Source: Paenibacillus sp. MZ04-78.2 (GTDB lineage: Bacteria; Bacillota; Bacilli; Paenibacillales; NBRC-103111). From it: 64,000 nucleotides of DNA. Both the position numbers and the translations under genes were made by a program. The notes beneath the pieces are model-generated. The model searched no databases. It was not told the origin of the DNA and was given only the letters and a program-made list of their open reading frames with translations. The stretch is taken from the NCBI RefSeq assembly GCF_024213375.1, contig NZ_JANAVJ010000004.1, positions 62,001 through 126,000 on the forward strand, given 5' to 3'. Positions 7,408 through 14,719 of this stretch are shown here, one piece after another; the first letter of the stretch is position 1; the number at the start of each line of letters is the position of its first letter.

Positions 7408-8463
7408 CTAAATTTTAACCACTTGCGTCAGGTTGCGGGGCATATCCGGGTCCACATTGCGTTTCATGGCCGTATAGAAGCCCAAATATTGCAGCGCCGG
7501 CAAATAAAGCACCGTGCGGGCATCGTCGCTCATCTCCGCTCCGCCGACTTCGAAGACCGCATCCGCGAACGCGGTATCTTCCCCGGCCTTCGCCGTGACG
7601 AGCAGCACGAATGCGCCGTACTCCTGCATTTCCTTGGCGACCTTCAGCTCGTAATCGCGCGCTTTCTCGGACAGCAGCAGGCAGACGAGCGTGCCCGGCT
7701 CCACAATCGACTTGGGACCGTGGCGGAATTCCAGCGTACCGTACGCTTCCGTCCAGATGTAGGACATTTCTTTGATTTTCAAGCTCGCTTCCAGCGCGAT
7801 GCCGTAATACGTGCCCATGCCCAGGTAAATGACCTTGTGAAAATCGTTCGTGTCGACCAAAGGCTGAATGAAAGCGTCGGCGGCTTTGACGACTTGATCG
7901 TCCGTTTGCGCGACCGAAGCAAGCTGCTCAAACTGATCCTGCTTGCCCGCCGCCTTGGCGATCGCCGCGTGCATTAAAAACGTCATACTGCTGAACGATT
8001 TCGTCATGACCGTGCTCGTTTCTTTCCCGAGCGGGGATACCAGGCAATCCGCCAGCTTCGCCATGCTGCTCTCTTCGTAGCAGGTGATACCCGCGACTTT
8101 CACGTTAGAGAGAGGCTTCACGGCTTCCAGCGCCAGCAGCACCTCCGTCGATTCGCCCGATCTCGATACGCCGATCACCAAATAATTGCGGTTCGGAGGA
8201 AGCGTCTGCTCGCGGAATAGGAACACCTCCGAGGAAGGATACGCCGTTGCGCTTTTGCCCAGCCATGCCCGATAGACGGACGCCATTGCCAAGGCTTGAT
8301 AATAGGATGAGCCGCTGCCGATGAACACCGTCTCGTCCGTTTCCGAATCGAGGAGATGCTTTTGCACCCAGTCTCCTTGCTGCTGGAGCTGTGCAAGCGC
8401 CGCACTCAGCGCCTCCGCCTGTGCCGAAATTTCAGGATACGTATATTGACCGAATGGCTTCAC
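7408..8463 (-). CDS. SIS-domain sugar-phosphate isomerase/deaminase, AgaS-like
   Basis: Two tandem SIS domains fill the 351 aa. The first has ETVFIGSGSSYYQALA (about 44-59) and VSRSGESTEVLL (about 99-110); the second has EFRHGPKSIVEPGT (about 236-249). This is the GlmS isomerase/AgaS/FrlB architecture, acting on amino-sugar or fructosamine phosphates in the cytoplasm. Upstream of an aldolase and a LacC-type kinase, the likely step is galactosamine-6-phosphate to tagatose-6-phosphate plus ammonia (AgaS). The start is GTG at 8461-8463 behind AAAGGGG. FrlB-like deglycase activity is the main alternative. A good sigma-A promoter lies directly upstream. Confidence 0.8.
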   Translation of the reverse strand: MKPFGQYTYPEISAQAEALSAALAQLQQQGDWVQKHLLDSETDETVFIGSGSSYYQALAMASVYRAWLGKSATAYPSSEVFLFREQTLPPNRNYLVIGVSRSGESTEVLLALEAVKPLSNVKVAGITCYEESSMAKLADCLVSPLGKETSTVMTKSFSSMTFLMHAAIAKAAGKQDQFEQLASVAQTDDQVVKAADAFIQPLVDTNDFHKVIYLGMGTYYGIALEASLKIKEMSYIWTEAYGTLEFRHGPKSIVEPGTLVCLLLSEKARDYELKVAKEMQEYGAFVLLVTAKAGEDTAFADAVFEVGGAEMSDDARTVLYLPALQYLGFYTAMKRNVDPDMPRNLTQVVKI

Positions 8464-8492
8464 AATATTACCCCTTTCGTCTTATTAATGAT

Positions 8493-8521
8493 AATATAAA
8501 TCATAATTTTGATTTTTTCAA
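8493..8521 (-). promoter_or_regulatory. Sigma-A promoter of the SIS-aldolase-kinase operon
   Basis: Minus strand TTGAAA (8521-8516), 17-bp spacer, TATATT (8498-8493). The spacer contains an AATCA/TGATT dyad that could be an operator. Confidence 0.7.
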
Positions 8522-8585
8522 TCATTTTATCTCAAGCATAGGATAGCTATACGGTGATCGTGATTTCATTCGAAAGTCGTTTTTT

Positions 8586-8614
8586 TTGTTAAAAAACCAT
8601 ATAGTGGATATACA
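8586..8614 (+). promoter_or_regulatory. Sigma-A promoter of the EamA transporter gene
   Basis: TTGTTA, 17-bp spacer, TATACA; the start codon follows about 100 bp downstream. Confidence 0.5.
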
Positions 8615-8722
8615 AAACATAAAGTTCTTGCGATAATACGAAATGGGAGAACCATTCAAACCGATGCAGACGCCAATGTGCAGGCAGCCGCTATTGATAT
8701 ATGAAAAGGTGGAGACTCTTTT

Positions 8723-9694
8723 ATGGATAGTCCTGCTGTAAGAAGAGGTTTATTTTTCGTCATAACCGGAGCGATCTTATGGGGAATAAGCGGCACCGTC
8801 GCCAAAAAATTGTTTCAACACTACGCCATCGAGGTCGATTGGCTGGTCACGACACGATTGCTTGTAGCCGGTATTTTGCTTTTAGCCGTGCAATTGTTCA
8901 CAAAAGACCGCTCTCAAATATTCGGTGTCTGGAAAAACAGAAAAGCAGCCCTGCGCTTGGTTATTTTCGCGCTGTTCGGCACGCTTGCCGTTCAATATAC
9001 GTATATGGCTGCGATCCAGCAGGGCAATGCCGCCGTAGCCACACTGCTGCAATATTTGGCGCCGGTCATGATTATTTTTTATCTCATCCTGCGAAAACAA
9101 GCGGTCTTCACACGCCAAGATTTAGTAACCGTTTCCCTTGCTTTAGTCGGCTGCTTTTTATTATTAACCAACGGCTCCGTCTCTCAATTATCGGTGCCGA
9201 CGCCAGCCATCGTATGGGGAGTATTGTCGGGGGTAACGTTGGCGTTTTATACGGTATATGCGGTTCCTTTGTTGAAGCAGTACGATTCGCTTGTCATTGT
9301 CGGCTGGGCTATGATCATCGGGGGCGCTGCCTTAAGCTTTATCCATCCGCCTTGGCAGGCGGATTTTGCCGGCATGCCGCCAGAAGCCTTCTTATACCTG
9401 ATATTCGTGATCGTATTCGGCACCATGCTCGCCTTTTGGTTTTATATCGAAAGCTTGCAAACTCTTTCCCCCAAAGAATCAAGCCTCGTTGGCAGTCTGG
9501 AGCCGCTGGCGGCTGTGTTAACGACGGTTCTTTGGCTGAAAGAGCCGTTTGGATATTTTCAGTGGTTCGGCACGTCCTGCATCATCGGGATGATTTTATT
9601 GGTGGCTTTGAAAAAAGCGCCTTCCAATCAAATCAACATCGGCGCCCAAGCCAACTCTCTTCGTAGCAAAAAACAAGCGCCGCCGTCTAATTGA
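8723..9694 (+). CDS. EamA/DMT-family transporter
   Basis: A 323-aa polytopic membrane protein with two EamA repeats and about ten helices; the first repeat begins [16 protein letters not shown]. Members of the drug/metabolite transporter superfamily export or import amino acids, nucleosides and other small molecules, and the substrate cannot be read from sequence. The C-terminal tail after about residue 295 is polar and Ser/Lys/Asn-rich. ATG at 8723 follows AAAGGTGG. The gene is divergent from the SIS operon and convergent with aspA, with a shared terminator overlapping its stop codon. Confidence 0.88.
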   Translation: MDSPAVRRGLFFVITGAILWGISGTVAKKLFQHYAIEVDWLVTTRLLVAGILLLAVQLFTKDRSQIFGVWKNRKAALRLVIFALFGTLAVQYTYMAAIQQGNAAVATLLQYLAPVMIIFYLILRKQAVFTRQDLVTVSLALVGCFLLLTNGSVSQLSVPTPAIVWGVLSGVTLAFYTVYAVPLLKQYDSLVIVGWAMIIGGAALSFIHPPWQADFAGMPPEAFLYLIFVIVFGTMLAFWFYIESLQTLSPKESSLVGSLEPLAAVLTTVLWLKEPFGYFQWFGTSCIIGMILLVALKKAPSNQINIGAQANSLRSKKQAPPSN

Positions 9695-9708
9695 GACAGC
9701 GGCGCTTT
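9675..9708. terminator. Bidirectional terminator between EamA and aspA genes
   Basis: AAGCGCCGC...GCGGCGCTT with loop around the EamA stop codon. On the minus strand the stem is followed by GTTTTTT, a good T tract for aspA. Confidence 0.85.
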
Positions 9709-9740
9709 CGCCTAACCGGACTGACGGAATCGTCCTTCCG

Positions 9741-11183
9741 TTATTTCTTCTCTTCGTCCCGATGCGTTTCGAGCAGTGATGCGCCCGCGATGCCCGGATT
9801 CGTCATTTCGTACGGGTCCAAAATCAAGTTCAGCTCGTCTTCGCGCAGCACATCGTACAACAGGCAGAGCTCGCGGACCGAGCGGCCGGTTTCGATCGCC
9901 TCGCGGGCGATTCTCGCCACCGGCTCGTAGCCTAGATGCGGGTTCAGCGCGGTAATGACGCCGACGCTTCGCTCTACGTACTCTTTGCAGTGGTCGATAT
10001 TCGCTTGGATGCCGTCGAGGCAGTATGTTTTGAACACCTTGAACACCTGGCTCATCATGCTGAGCGATTGCAGCAGGTTAAATACCAGCACCGGCTCCAT
10101 AACGTTCAGCTCAAGCTGTCCCGCTTCGGAAGCCAAGCAGATGGTATGGTCGTTGCCGATCACCTGAAACGCCACTTGGTTGACGACCTCGCACATGACC
10201 GGGTTCACTTTGCCCGGCATGATCGAGGAGCCCGGCTGACGCGCCGGCAGACTGATCTCGGACAACCCGGTACGCGGTCCCGAAGCCATCAGCCGCAGGT
10301 CGTTCGCCACCTTCGACATGTTGATCATGCACACCTTCAATGCCGCAGACACTTCGGTATAAGCGTCGGTATTCTGCGTCGCATCGACGAGGTGCTCCGC
10401 GCTGACCAGCGGGAAGCCGCTCAATTCGGCCAGCAGCTCCGCTACGCGCTTTATGTAGCGCGGGTCGGCGTTCAAGCCGGTGCCGACAGCCGTCGCGCCC
10501 ATATTGATCTCGTACAAGTGCTGCCGCGTCTGCGTAATCCGCTTGATGTCTCTTGCGAGCACCCGGCGATAAGCTTCAAACTCCTGACCGAGGCGGATCG
10601 GCACGCCGTCCTGCAGATGCGTCCGGCCCATTTTGATAACGCTGTCGAATTCCTTCGCTTTGGCCTCAAAGCCTTCGTGCAGCTCGTTCATCACCTCAAG
10701 CAGCTGATCGAGCAGCGTCAGAACGGCAATATGAATCGCCGTCGGGAAGGCGTCGTTCGTCGACTGCGCCATGTTCACATGGGTATTGGGACTAAGCGTA
10801 AAGTAGTTGCCCTTGTCGCCCCCGAGCAGCTCGATGCCCCGGTTGGCAATGACTTCGTTCGCGTTCATGTTGATCGACGTGCCCGCCCCGCCTTGGATCG
10901 GGTCTACGATAAATTGATCGTGCCATTGTCCGGCGATGATTTCTTCGGCCGCCTGAACGATGACCTTCCCAAGGTTCGGATTCAGCTGGCCGATCTCCAT
11001 ATTGGCGATAGCCGCCGCTTTTTTGACTGTCGCCATGGCGACAATCAGCTCTTTATGAATCCGGTATCCGGTAATCGGAAAGTTTTCCACGGCCCGCATC
11101 GTCTGAACTCCATAGTAAGCATGGACCGGTACTTCCTTCGTGCCCAAAAAGTCTTTTTCCACCCGATATTGCGCGCTGGTCAT
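9741..11183 (-). CDS. aspA: Aspartate ammonia-lyase
   Basis: Converts L-aspartate to fumarate and ammonia in the cytoplasm; homotetramer of the fumarase/aspartase superfamily. The superfamily signature GSSIMPGKVNP with the catalytic Ser lies near residues 318-328, and the substrate-binding TSINMNANEVIANR and STNDAFPTAIH stretches are present. At 480 aa the length is normal. I place the start at ATG 11181-11183 (MTSAQYRVEK) because GGGGAG precedes it by 7 nt; the frame is open to 11219. A TACAAT -10-like element lies upstream on the minus strand near 11258. It is monocistronic, ending in the bidirectional terminator shared with the EamA gene. Confidence 0.93.
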   Translation of the reverse strand: MTSAQYRVEKDFLGTKEVPVHAYYGVQTMRAVENFPITGYRIHKELIVAMATVKKAAAIANMEIGQLNPNLGKVIVQAAEEIIAGQWHDQFIVDPIQGGAGTSINMNANEVIANRGIELLGGDKGNYFTLSPNTHVNMAQSTNDAFPTAIHIAVLTLLDQLLEVMNELHEGFEAKAKEFDSVIKMGRTHLQDGVPIRLGQEFEAYRRVLARDIKRITQTRQHLYEINMGATAVGTGLNADPRYIKRVAELLAELSGFPLVSAEHLVDATQNTDAYTEVSAALKVCMINMSKVANDLRLMASGPRTGLSEISLPARQPGSSIMPGKVNPVMCEVVNQVAFQVIGNDHTICLASEAGQLELNVMEPVLVFNLLQSLSMMSQVFKVFKTYCLDGIQANIDHCKEYVERSVGVITALNPHLGYEPVARIAREAIETGRSVRELCLLYDVLREDELNLILDPYEMTNPGIAGASLLETHRDEEKK

Positions 11184-11327
11184 GACCTGTCTCCCCTTTA
11201 TGGCTACGATAAGTTGCAACGGGATGAACTTACAAGCAGTGTCATCTCCATACGTTATTGTATCTCAATTTACCAATGGTTGAAAGGGCTTGACATCGAA
11301 AAATAAAACGTTTCCATGCTTGTCCCG

Positions 11328-12293
11328 TCAACTTCCGCGAATCAGTTGGTCCAGTTCCTCCAGGGACGGCAGAGCGGGAATGGCCCCCTTGCGGGTCGTC
11401 GTCAGCGCGCCGGCCGCATTGCCCGAGCGGCACACCTCGTCAAGCTCCGCCTCCGTCAGCTCGTCCGGACGCTTCCCGGATTCCATCAACCGGAACAATG
11501 CGCCCGAGAAGAACGCGTCGCCCGCGCCGGTCGTATCGACGGCATTCACCGCGAAGCCCGGCACCCGGCCCGTCCGCTCGCCCTGACGGTAAAAGCTGCC
11601 GTCCGGCCCCAGCGTCACGAAGATCAGCGGAGTGTCGTACTGCTCCCGGAGCTGCCGGGTACCTGCCTCCAGGTCCCGCTCACCGGTCAGAAAATGCAGC
11701 TCCTCCTCGGAAAGCTTCAGGACGTCGCTGTAAGTCAGGCCTTCCAGAATGAGCCGTTTTGCACGATCCAAATCCGGCCACAGGAGCGGACGCAGATTCG
11801 GATCGAAGGAGACGAGCTTGCCTTCCCGGCGGGCAAAAGCAGCTGCGCGCAGCGTCGCCGAAGCCGAAGGCTCGTGCGTCATCGAGACGGAGCCGAAATG
11901 AAACAAGGCGGCTTCCCCGATCCGCTTCCAGTCGATCTCCGACTCCTGCAGCAGCATGTCCGCCCCCGGATTGCGGTAAAAGCTGAAAGAACGGTCTCCA
12001 CTGGCATCAAGGCTGACAAAAGCCAGCGTCGTACCGGCTTCTCCGGTAAATACCATGCCGCCCGTATCCACCCCGTGCTTCTCCAGCTCTCCCGTCAAAA
12101 AACGGCCGAACGCATCCTCGCCGACTTTGCCGATAAACGCCGTCCGTTTGCCAAGCTTGGTCAGCCCTGCCATCACATTGGCCGGCGCGCCGCCGGGATT
12201 TTGCTCGTACCGCGGCAACCCCTGCCCGGACACACCCGCTGGCGTAAAATCGATCAGCAGCTCTCCGATGGCGACGGCATCCAGTTTATTCAT
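11328..12293 (-). CDS. PfkB-family fructokinase
   Basis: A ribokinase-fold kinase of 321 aa that phosphorylates free fructose or a related sugar. The N-terminal AIGELLIDFTP, the NPGGAPANVMAGLTKLG motif and the C-terminal DTTGAGDAFFSG with its catalytic Asp are typical of ScrK-type fructokinases. ATG at 12291-12293 is 6 nt after GGAGG; the earlier in-frame ATG at 12297 touches the ribosome site and is less likely. It is single, with a sigma-A promoter 115 bp upstream on the minus strand that is back-to-back with the exporter leader promoter. No sucrose or mannitol genes adjoin it. Confidence 0.85.
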   Translation of the reverse strand: MNKLDAVAIGELLIDFTPAGVSGQGLPRYEQNPGGAPANVMAGLTKLGKRTAFIGKVGEDAFGRFLTGELEKHGVDTGGMVFTGEAGTTLAFVSLDASGDRSFSFYRNPGADMLLQESEIDWKRIGEAALFHFGSVSMTHEPSASATLRAAAFARREGKLVSFDPNLRPLLWPDLDRAKRLILEGLTYSDVLKLSEEELHFLTGERDLEAGTRQLREQYDTPLIFVTLGPDGSFYRQGERTGRVPGFAVNAVDTTGAGDAFFSGALFRLMESGKRPDELTEAELDEVCRSGNAAGALTTTRKGAIPALPSLEELDQLIRGS

Positions 12294-12407
12294 GTCCATC
12301 CTCCGTCCGTTTTATCAAATTCCGATCGGTACACGTTGCCGGCGCTTGCGGCCTCCCGGATCAAAGCATCCCGGCCTCCGCAGACGTTTCAGGCAACGTT
12401 CCATTCT

Positions 12408-12437
12408 ATTGTAGTCGCAGGGAAATCAGTCCGTCAA
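12408..12437 (-). promoter_or_regulatory. Sigma-A promoter of the fructokinase gene
   Basis: Minus strand TTGACG (12437-12432), 18-bp spacer, TACAAT (12413-12408). Confidence 0.65.
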
Positions 12438-12481
12438 CGATCGCGCCCTTTGTCCCAAATCGATTATAATTGTTTTTCCCG

Positions 12482-12511
12482 TTGACAGTACGAGCCGCCC
12501 AATGGTACAGT
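12482..12511 (+). promoter_or_regulatory. Sigma-A promoter of the BmrCD-like exporter leader
   Basis: TTGACA, 18-bp spacer, TACAGT. Transcription would start near 12518, giving a leader of about 370 nt before the first exporter gene. Confidence 0.7.
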
Positions 12512-12551
12512 GACAGTTGTAGATTATTTCCATAGAAAGGATGGCTGCCAT

Positions 12552-12638
12552 ATGTTGCTCGCCAGAGACCGCAAATTTCGCGCACATCGTCGATACAATC
12601 GGATTGTTCGGTGCAGCCACTCCGCGCTGGAATCATAA
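12552..12638 (+). CDS. Candidate Arg-rich 28-aa leader peptide
   Basis: A short frame starting MLLARDRKFRAHRRYNRIVR lies just after the promoter, with AAAGGATGG about 10 nt upstream of its ATG. It holds seven Arg codons and ends 40 nt before the first leader terminator. An overlapping frame from ATG 12541 (53 aa) begins directly against the ribosome site and is less likely. In B. subtilis the homologous bmrCD operon is preceded by the leader peptide BmrB, which controls ribosome-mediated attenuation. There is no sequence match to BmrB that I can assert; the assignment rests on position and layout. Confidence 0.45.
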   Translation: MLLARDRKFRAHRRYNRIVRCSHSALES

Positions 12639-12677
12639 CGGCTCGTTCGCCGTTCTGCGAATTTCTTCCGTATACGC

Positions 12678-12717
12678 GGCGCATGGTTACGCACTCTCGT
12701 AATCGTGCGCCTTTTTT
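12678..12717 (+). terminator. First attenuator terminator in the exporter leader
   Basis: A 14-pair stem GGCGCATGGTTACG / CGTAATCGTGCGCC with loop CACTCT, then TTTTTT. It lies 170 nt upstream of the first exporter gene and on the same strand. Confidence 0.85.
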
Positions 12718-12795
12718 ATCGGTCCGCAGCAGTTATAACCCGCGTATGGTGTTTGTTGCGAACAGATAAGCATCCCTTGGATACGGATGTGTTAA

Positions 12796-12827
12796 GGCAT
12801 ATCGCTTACGAGCGGTATGCCTTTTTT
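12796..12827 (+). terminator. Second attenuator terminator in the exporter leader
   Basis: An 11-pair stem GGCATATCGCT / AGCGGTATGCC with loop TACG, then TTTTTT, 64 nt before the first exporter gene. Confidence 0.88.
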
Positions 12828-12890
12828 GGCGTCGGTTTCCAAACGCCGCCGTATAACCATCTTTATAGAACAGGAAAGGAGTACATTCAC

Positions 12891-14636
12891 ATGTTCATCG
12901 TATTAAAAAAGCTGCGCTGGTTTTTCGCCATGCACTGGAAACGATACACTTCCGCGATCCTGCTGTCGCTGTTCGCCGGGATTCTGGAGGTCATTCCCCC
13001 GAAGCTGATCGGCTATTCCATCGACGGTATTCATCAAGGGACGCTGACCAGCGCGCAGCTTTATCAGGTGATTGGCTTTTGGGCCGCAGTAGTTCTGTTG
13101 TGTTACGTGCTTACTTACGTTTGGATGTATCAGCTTTACGGCGGCGCCTATATGCTGGAGCGTCTGCTCCGCTCGCGTCTGATGCGCCACTTCGCCAAGA
13201 TGACGCCGACGTTCTACGAACGCAACCGGACGGGCGATTTGATGGCCCGGGCAACGAACGATCTGAATGCCGTCTCGGCGACCGCAGGCTTCGGGATAAT
13301 GACTCTGGTCGATTCCAGCCTGTTCATGCTGACAATCTTAATCATGATGGCGGCGATTATCAGTTGGAAACTGACGCTCGCTGCTCTGCTGCCGCTGCCG
13401 CTCATGGCGCTGCTGATGAGCAGGTTCGGCAAGCGAATCCACGAGCGCTTCACAAGCGCGCAGGACGCGTTCGGCCAGTTGAACGACCAGGTGCTGGAGT
13501 CGATCGGCGGCGTTCGGGTCATCCGCGCCTTCGTGCAGGAGAAGGCCAGCGAGGAACGGTTCCACCGCATCTCGGACGACGTGTTCCAGAAAAATATCGC
13601 CGTCGCCCGCGTTGACACGCTGTTCGATCCGACGGTAAAAATTTTGGTCGGCATCAGCTATTTGATCGGTTTGTGCTACGGCGCATATCTGGTGTTCCAC
13701 AGCGAAATTACGCTCGGGGAGCTGGTTTCGTTCAACATGTTCCTCGGCATGCTGATTTGGCCGATGTTCGCGATCGGCGAGCTCATCAACCTCATGCAGC
13801 GGGGCAACGCTTCGCTGGATCGGGTCAACGAAACGCTCGCGTACGAGCCGGATGTGGAAGGCCCGGCGAATCCCGTCCCGGTTGACGTGCCGGAAAGCAT
13901 CGTGTTCGACCGCGTGACGTTCCGCTATCCATCTTCGCCTGTCGATAATCTTGTGGACATTTCGTTCAAGCTGGAGCGCGGTCAGACGCTCGGAATCGTG
14001 GGCCGGACGGGAAGCGGCAAAACGACGCTGCTCAAGCAGCTTCTGCGCGAATACCCTTCCGGCCAGGGAGCGGTCCGGCTGTCCGGCATGCCGGCCGACC
14101 GGATCGATCCCGATACGCTTCAAGGCTGGATCGGCTATGTGCCGCAGCAGCCGATCTTGTTCTCGCGGTCGATCCGCGAAAATGTTACATTCGGTCGCAG
14201 CCATGCGAACGAAACGGAAGTGCAGCGGGCGCTGGAGCTCGCCTCGTTCGCCAAGGACGTGCACTTCCTGCCCGAAGGTCTGGAAACGCTGGTCGGCGAA
14301 AAGGGCGTCGCTTTATCCGGCGGTCAAAAACAGCGCGTGTCCATCGCCCGCGCCTTGATCGTCGATCCCGAAATTCTCATGCTCGACGATGCGCTATCGG
14401 CTGTCGACGCCAAGACGGAAGCGGAAATCATCACGGGGATTCGCCAGGAACGCGCCGGCAAGACGACGCTGATCGTCACTCACCGGCTGTCGGCCGTCCA
14501 GCATGCCGATTGGATCGTTGTGCTGGATGAAGGGCGGATCGCGGAAGAAGGCACCCACGAGCAGCTGCTTCAGGCCGGAGGCTGGTACAAGGAGCAGTAC
14601 GACCGCCAACAGCTCGAAGCGAACATCGGGGCGTAG
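12891..14636 (+). CDS. Heterodimeric multidrug ABC exporter, half with degenerate catalytic site (BmrC/YheI-like)
   Basis: 581 aa: six membrane helices (about 1-300) and an ATP-binding domain. The Walker A is GRTGSGKTTL and the signature LSGGQKQR is canonical. The Walker B is followed by Asp instead of the catalytic Glu (LMLDDALSAVD). LmrC/BmrC halves of heterodimeric exporters show the same pattern, their partner supplying the competent site. The ATG at 12891 is preceded by AGGAAAGGAG; the frame is open far upstream into the leader, but that part is not protein-like. It expels drugs across the cytoplasmic membrane together with the next gene product, and its expression is probably controlled by the two leader terminators. 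Confidence 0.9.
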   Translation: MFIVLKKLRWFFAMHWKRYTSAILLSLFAGILEVIPPKLIGYSIDGIHQGTLTSAQLYQVIGFWAAVVLLCYVLTYVWMYQLYGGAYMLERLLRSRLMRHFAKMTPTFYERNRTGDLMARATNDLNAVSATAGFGIMTLVDSSLFMLTILIMMAAIISWKLTLAALLPLPLMALLMSRFGKRIHERFTSAQDAFGQLNDQVLESIGGVRVIRAFVQEKASEERFHRISDDVFQKNIAVARVDTLFDPTVKILVGISYLIGLCYGAYLVFHSEITLGELVSFNMFLGMLIWPMFAIGELINLMQRGNASLDRVNETLAYEPDVEGPANPVPVDVPESIVFDRVTFRYPSSPVDNLVDISFKLERGQTLGIVGRTGSGKTTLLKQLLREYPSGQGAVRLSGMPADRIDPDTLQGWIGYVPQQPILFSRSIRENVTFGRSHANETEVQRALELASFAKDVHFLPEGLETLVGEKGVALSGGQKQRVSIARALIVDPEILMLDDALSAVDAKTEAEIITGIRQERAGKTTLIVTHRLSAVQHADWIVVLDEGRIAEEGTHEQLLQAGGWYKEQYDRQQLEANIGA

Positions 14637-14658
14637 ATCCCCGTTCAAAATAAGCGAA

Positions 14659-14694
14659 GCGGACGGTATCGCTCCGAAATAGCGATCCGTCCGC
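14659..14694 (+). other. Intercistronic stem-loop between the two exporter genes
   Basis: GCGGACGG...CCGTCCGC with inner ATCGCT/AGCGAT and no T run, so not a terminator. It may tune stability or translation of the second half. Confidence 0.5.
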
Positions 14695-14719
14695 ACAGCA
14701 GAAACGAAGGTGATTCCTC

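Noticed and set aside
14659-14694. Terminator between the two exporter halves
   Set aside because: The stem is strong, but no T run follows and the genes must be co-expressed.
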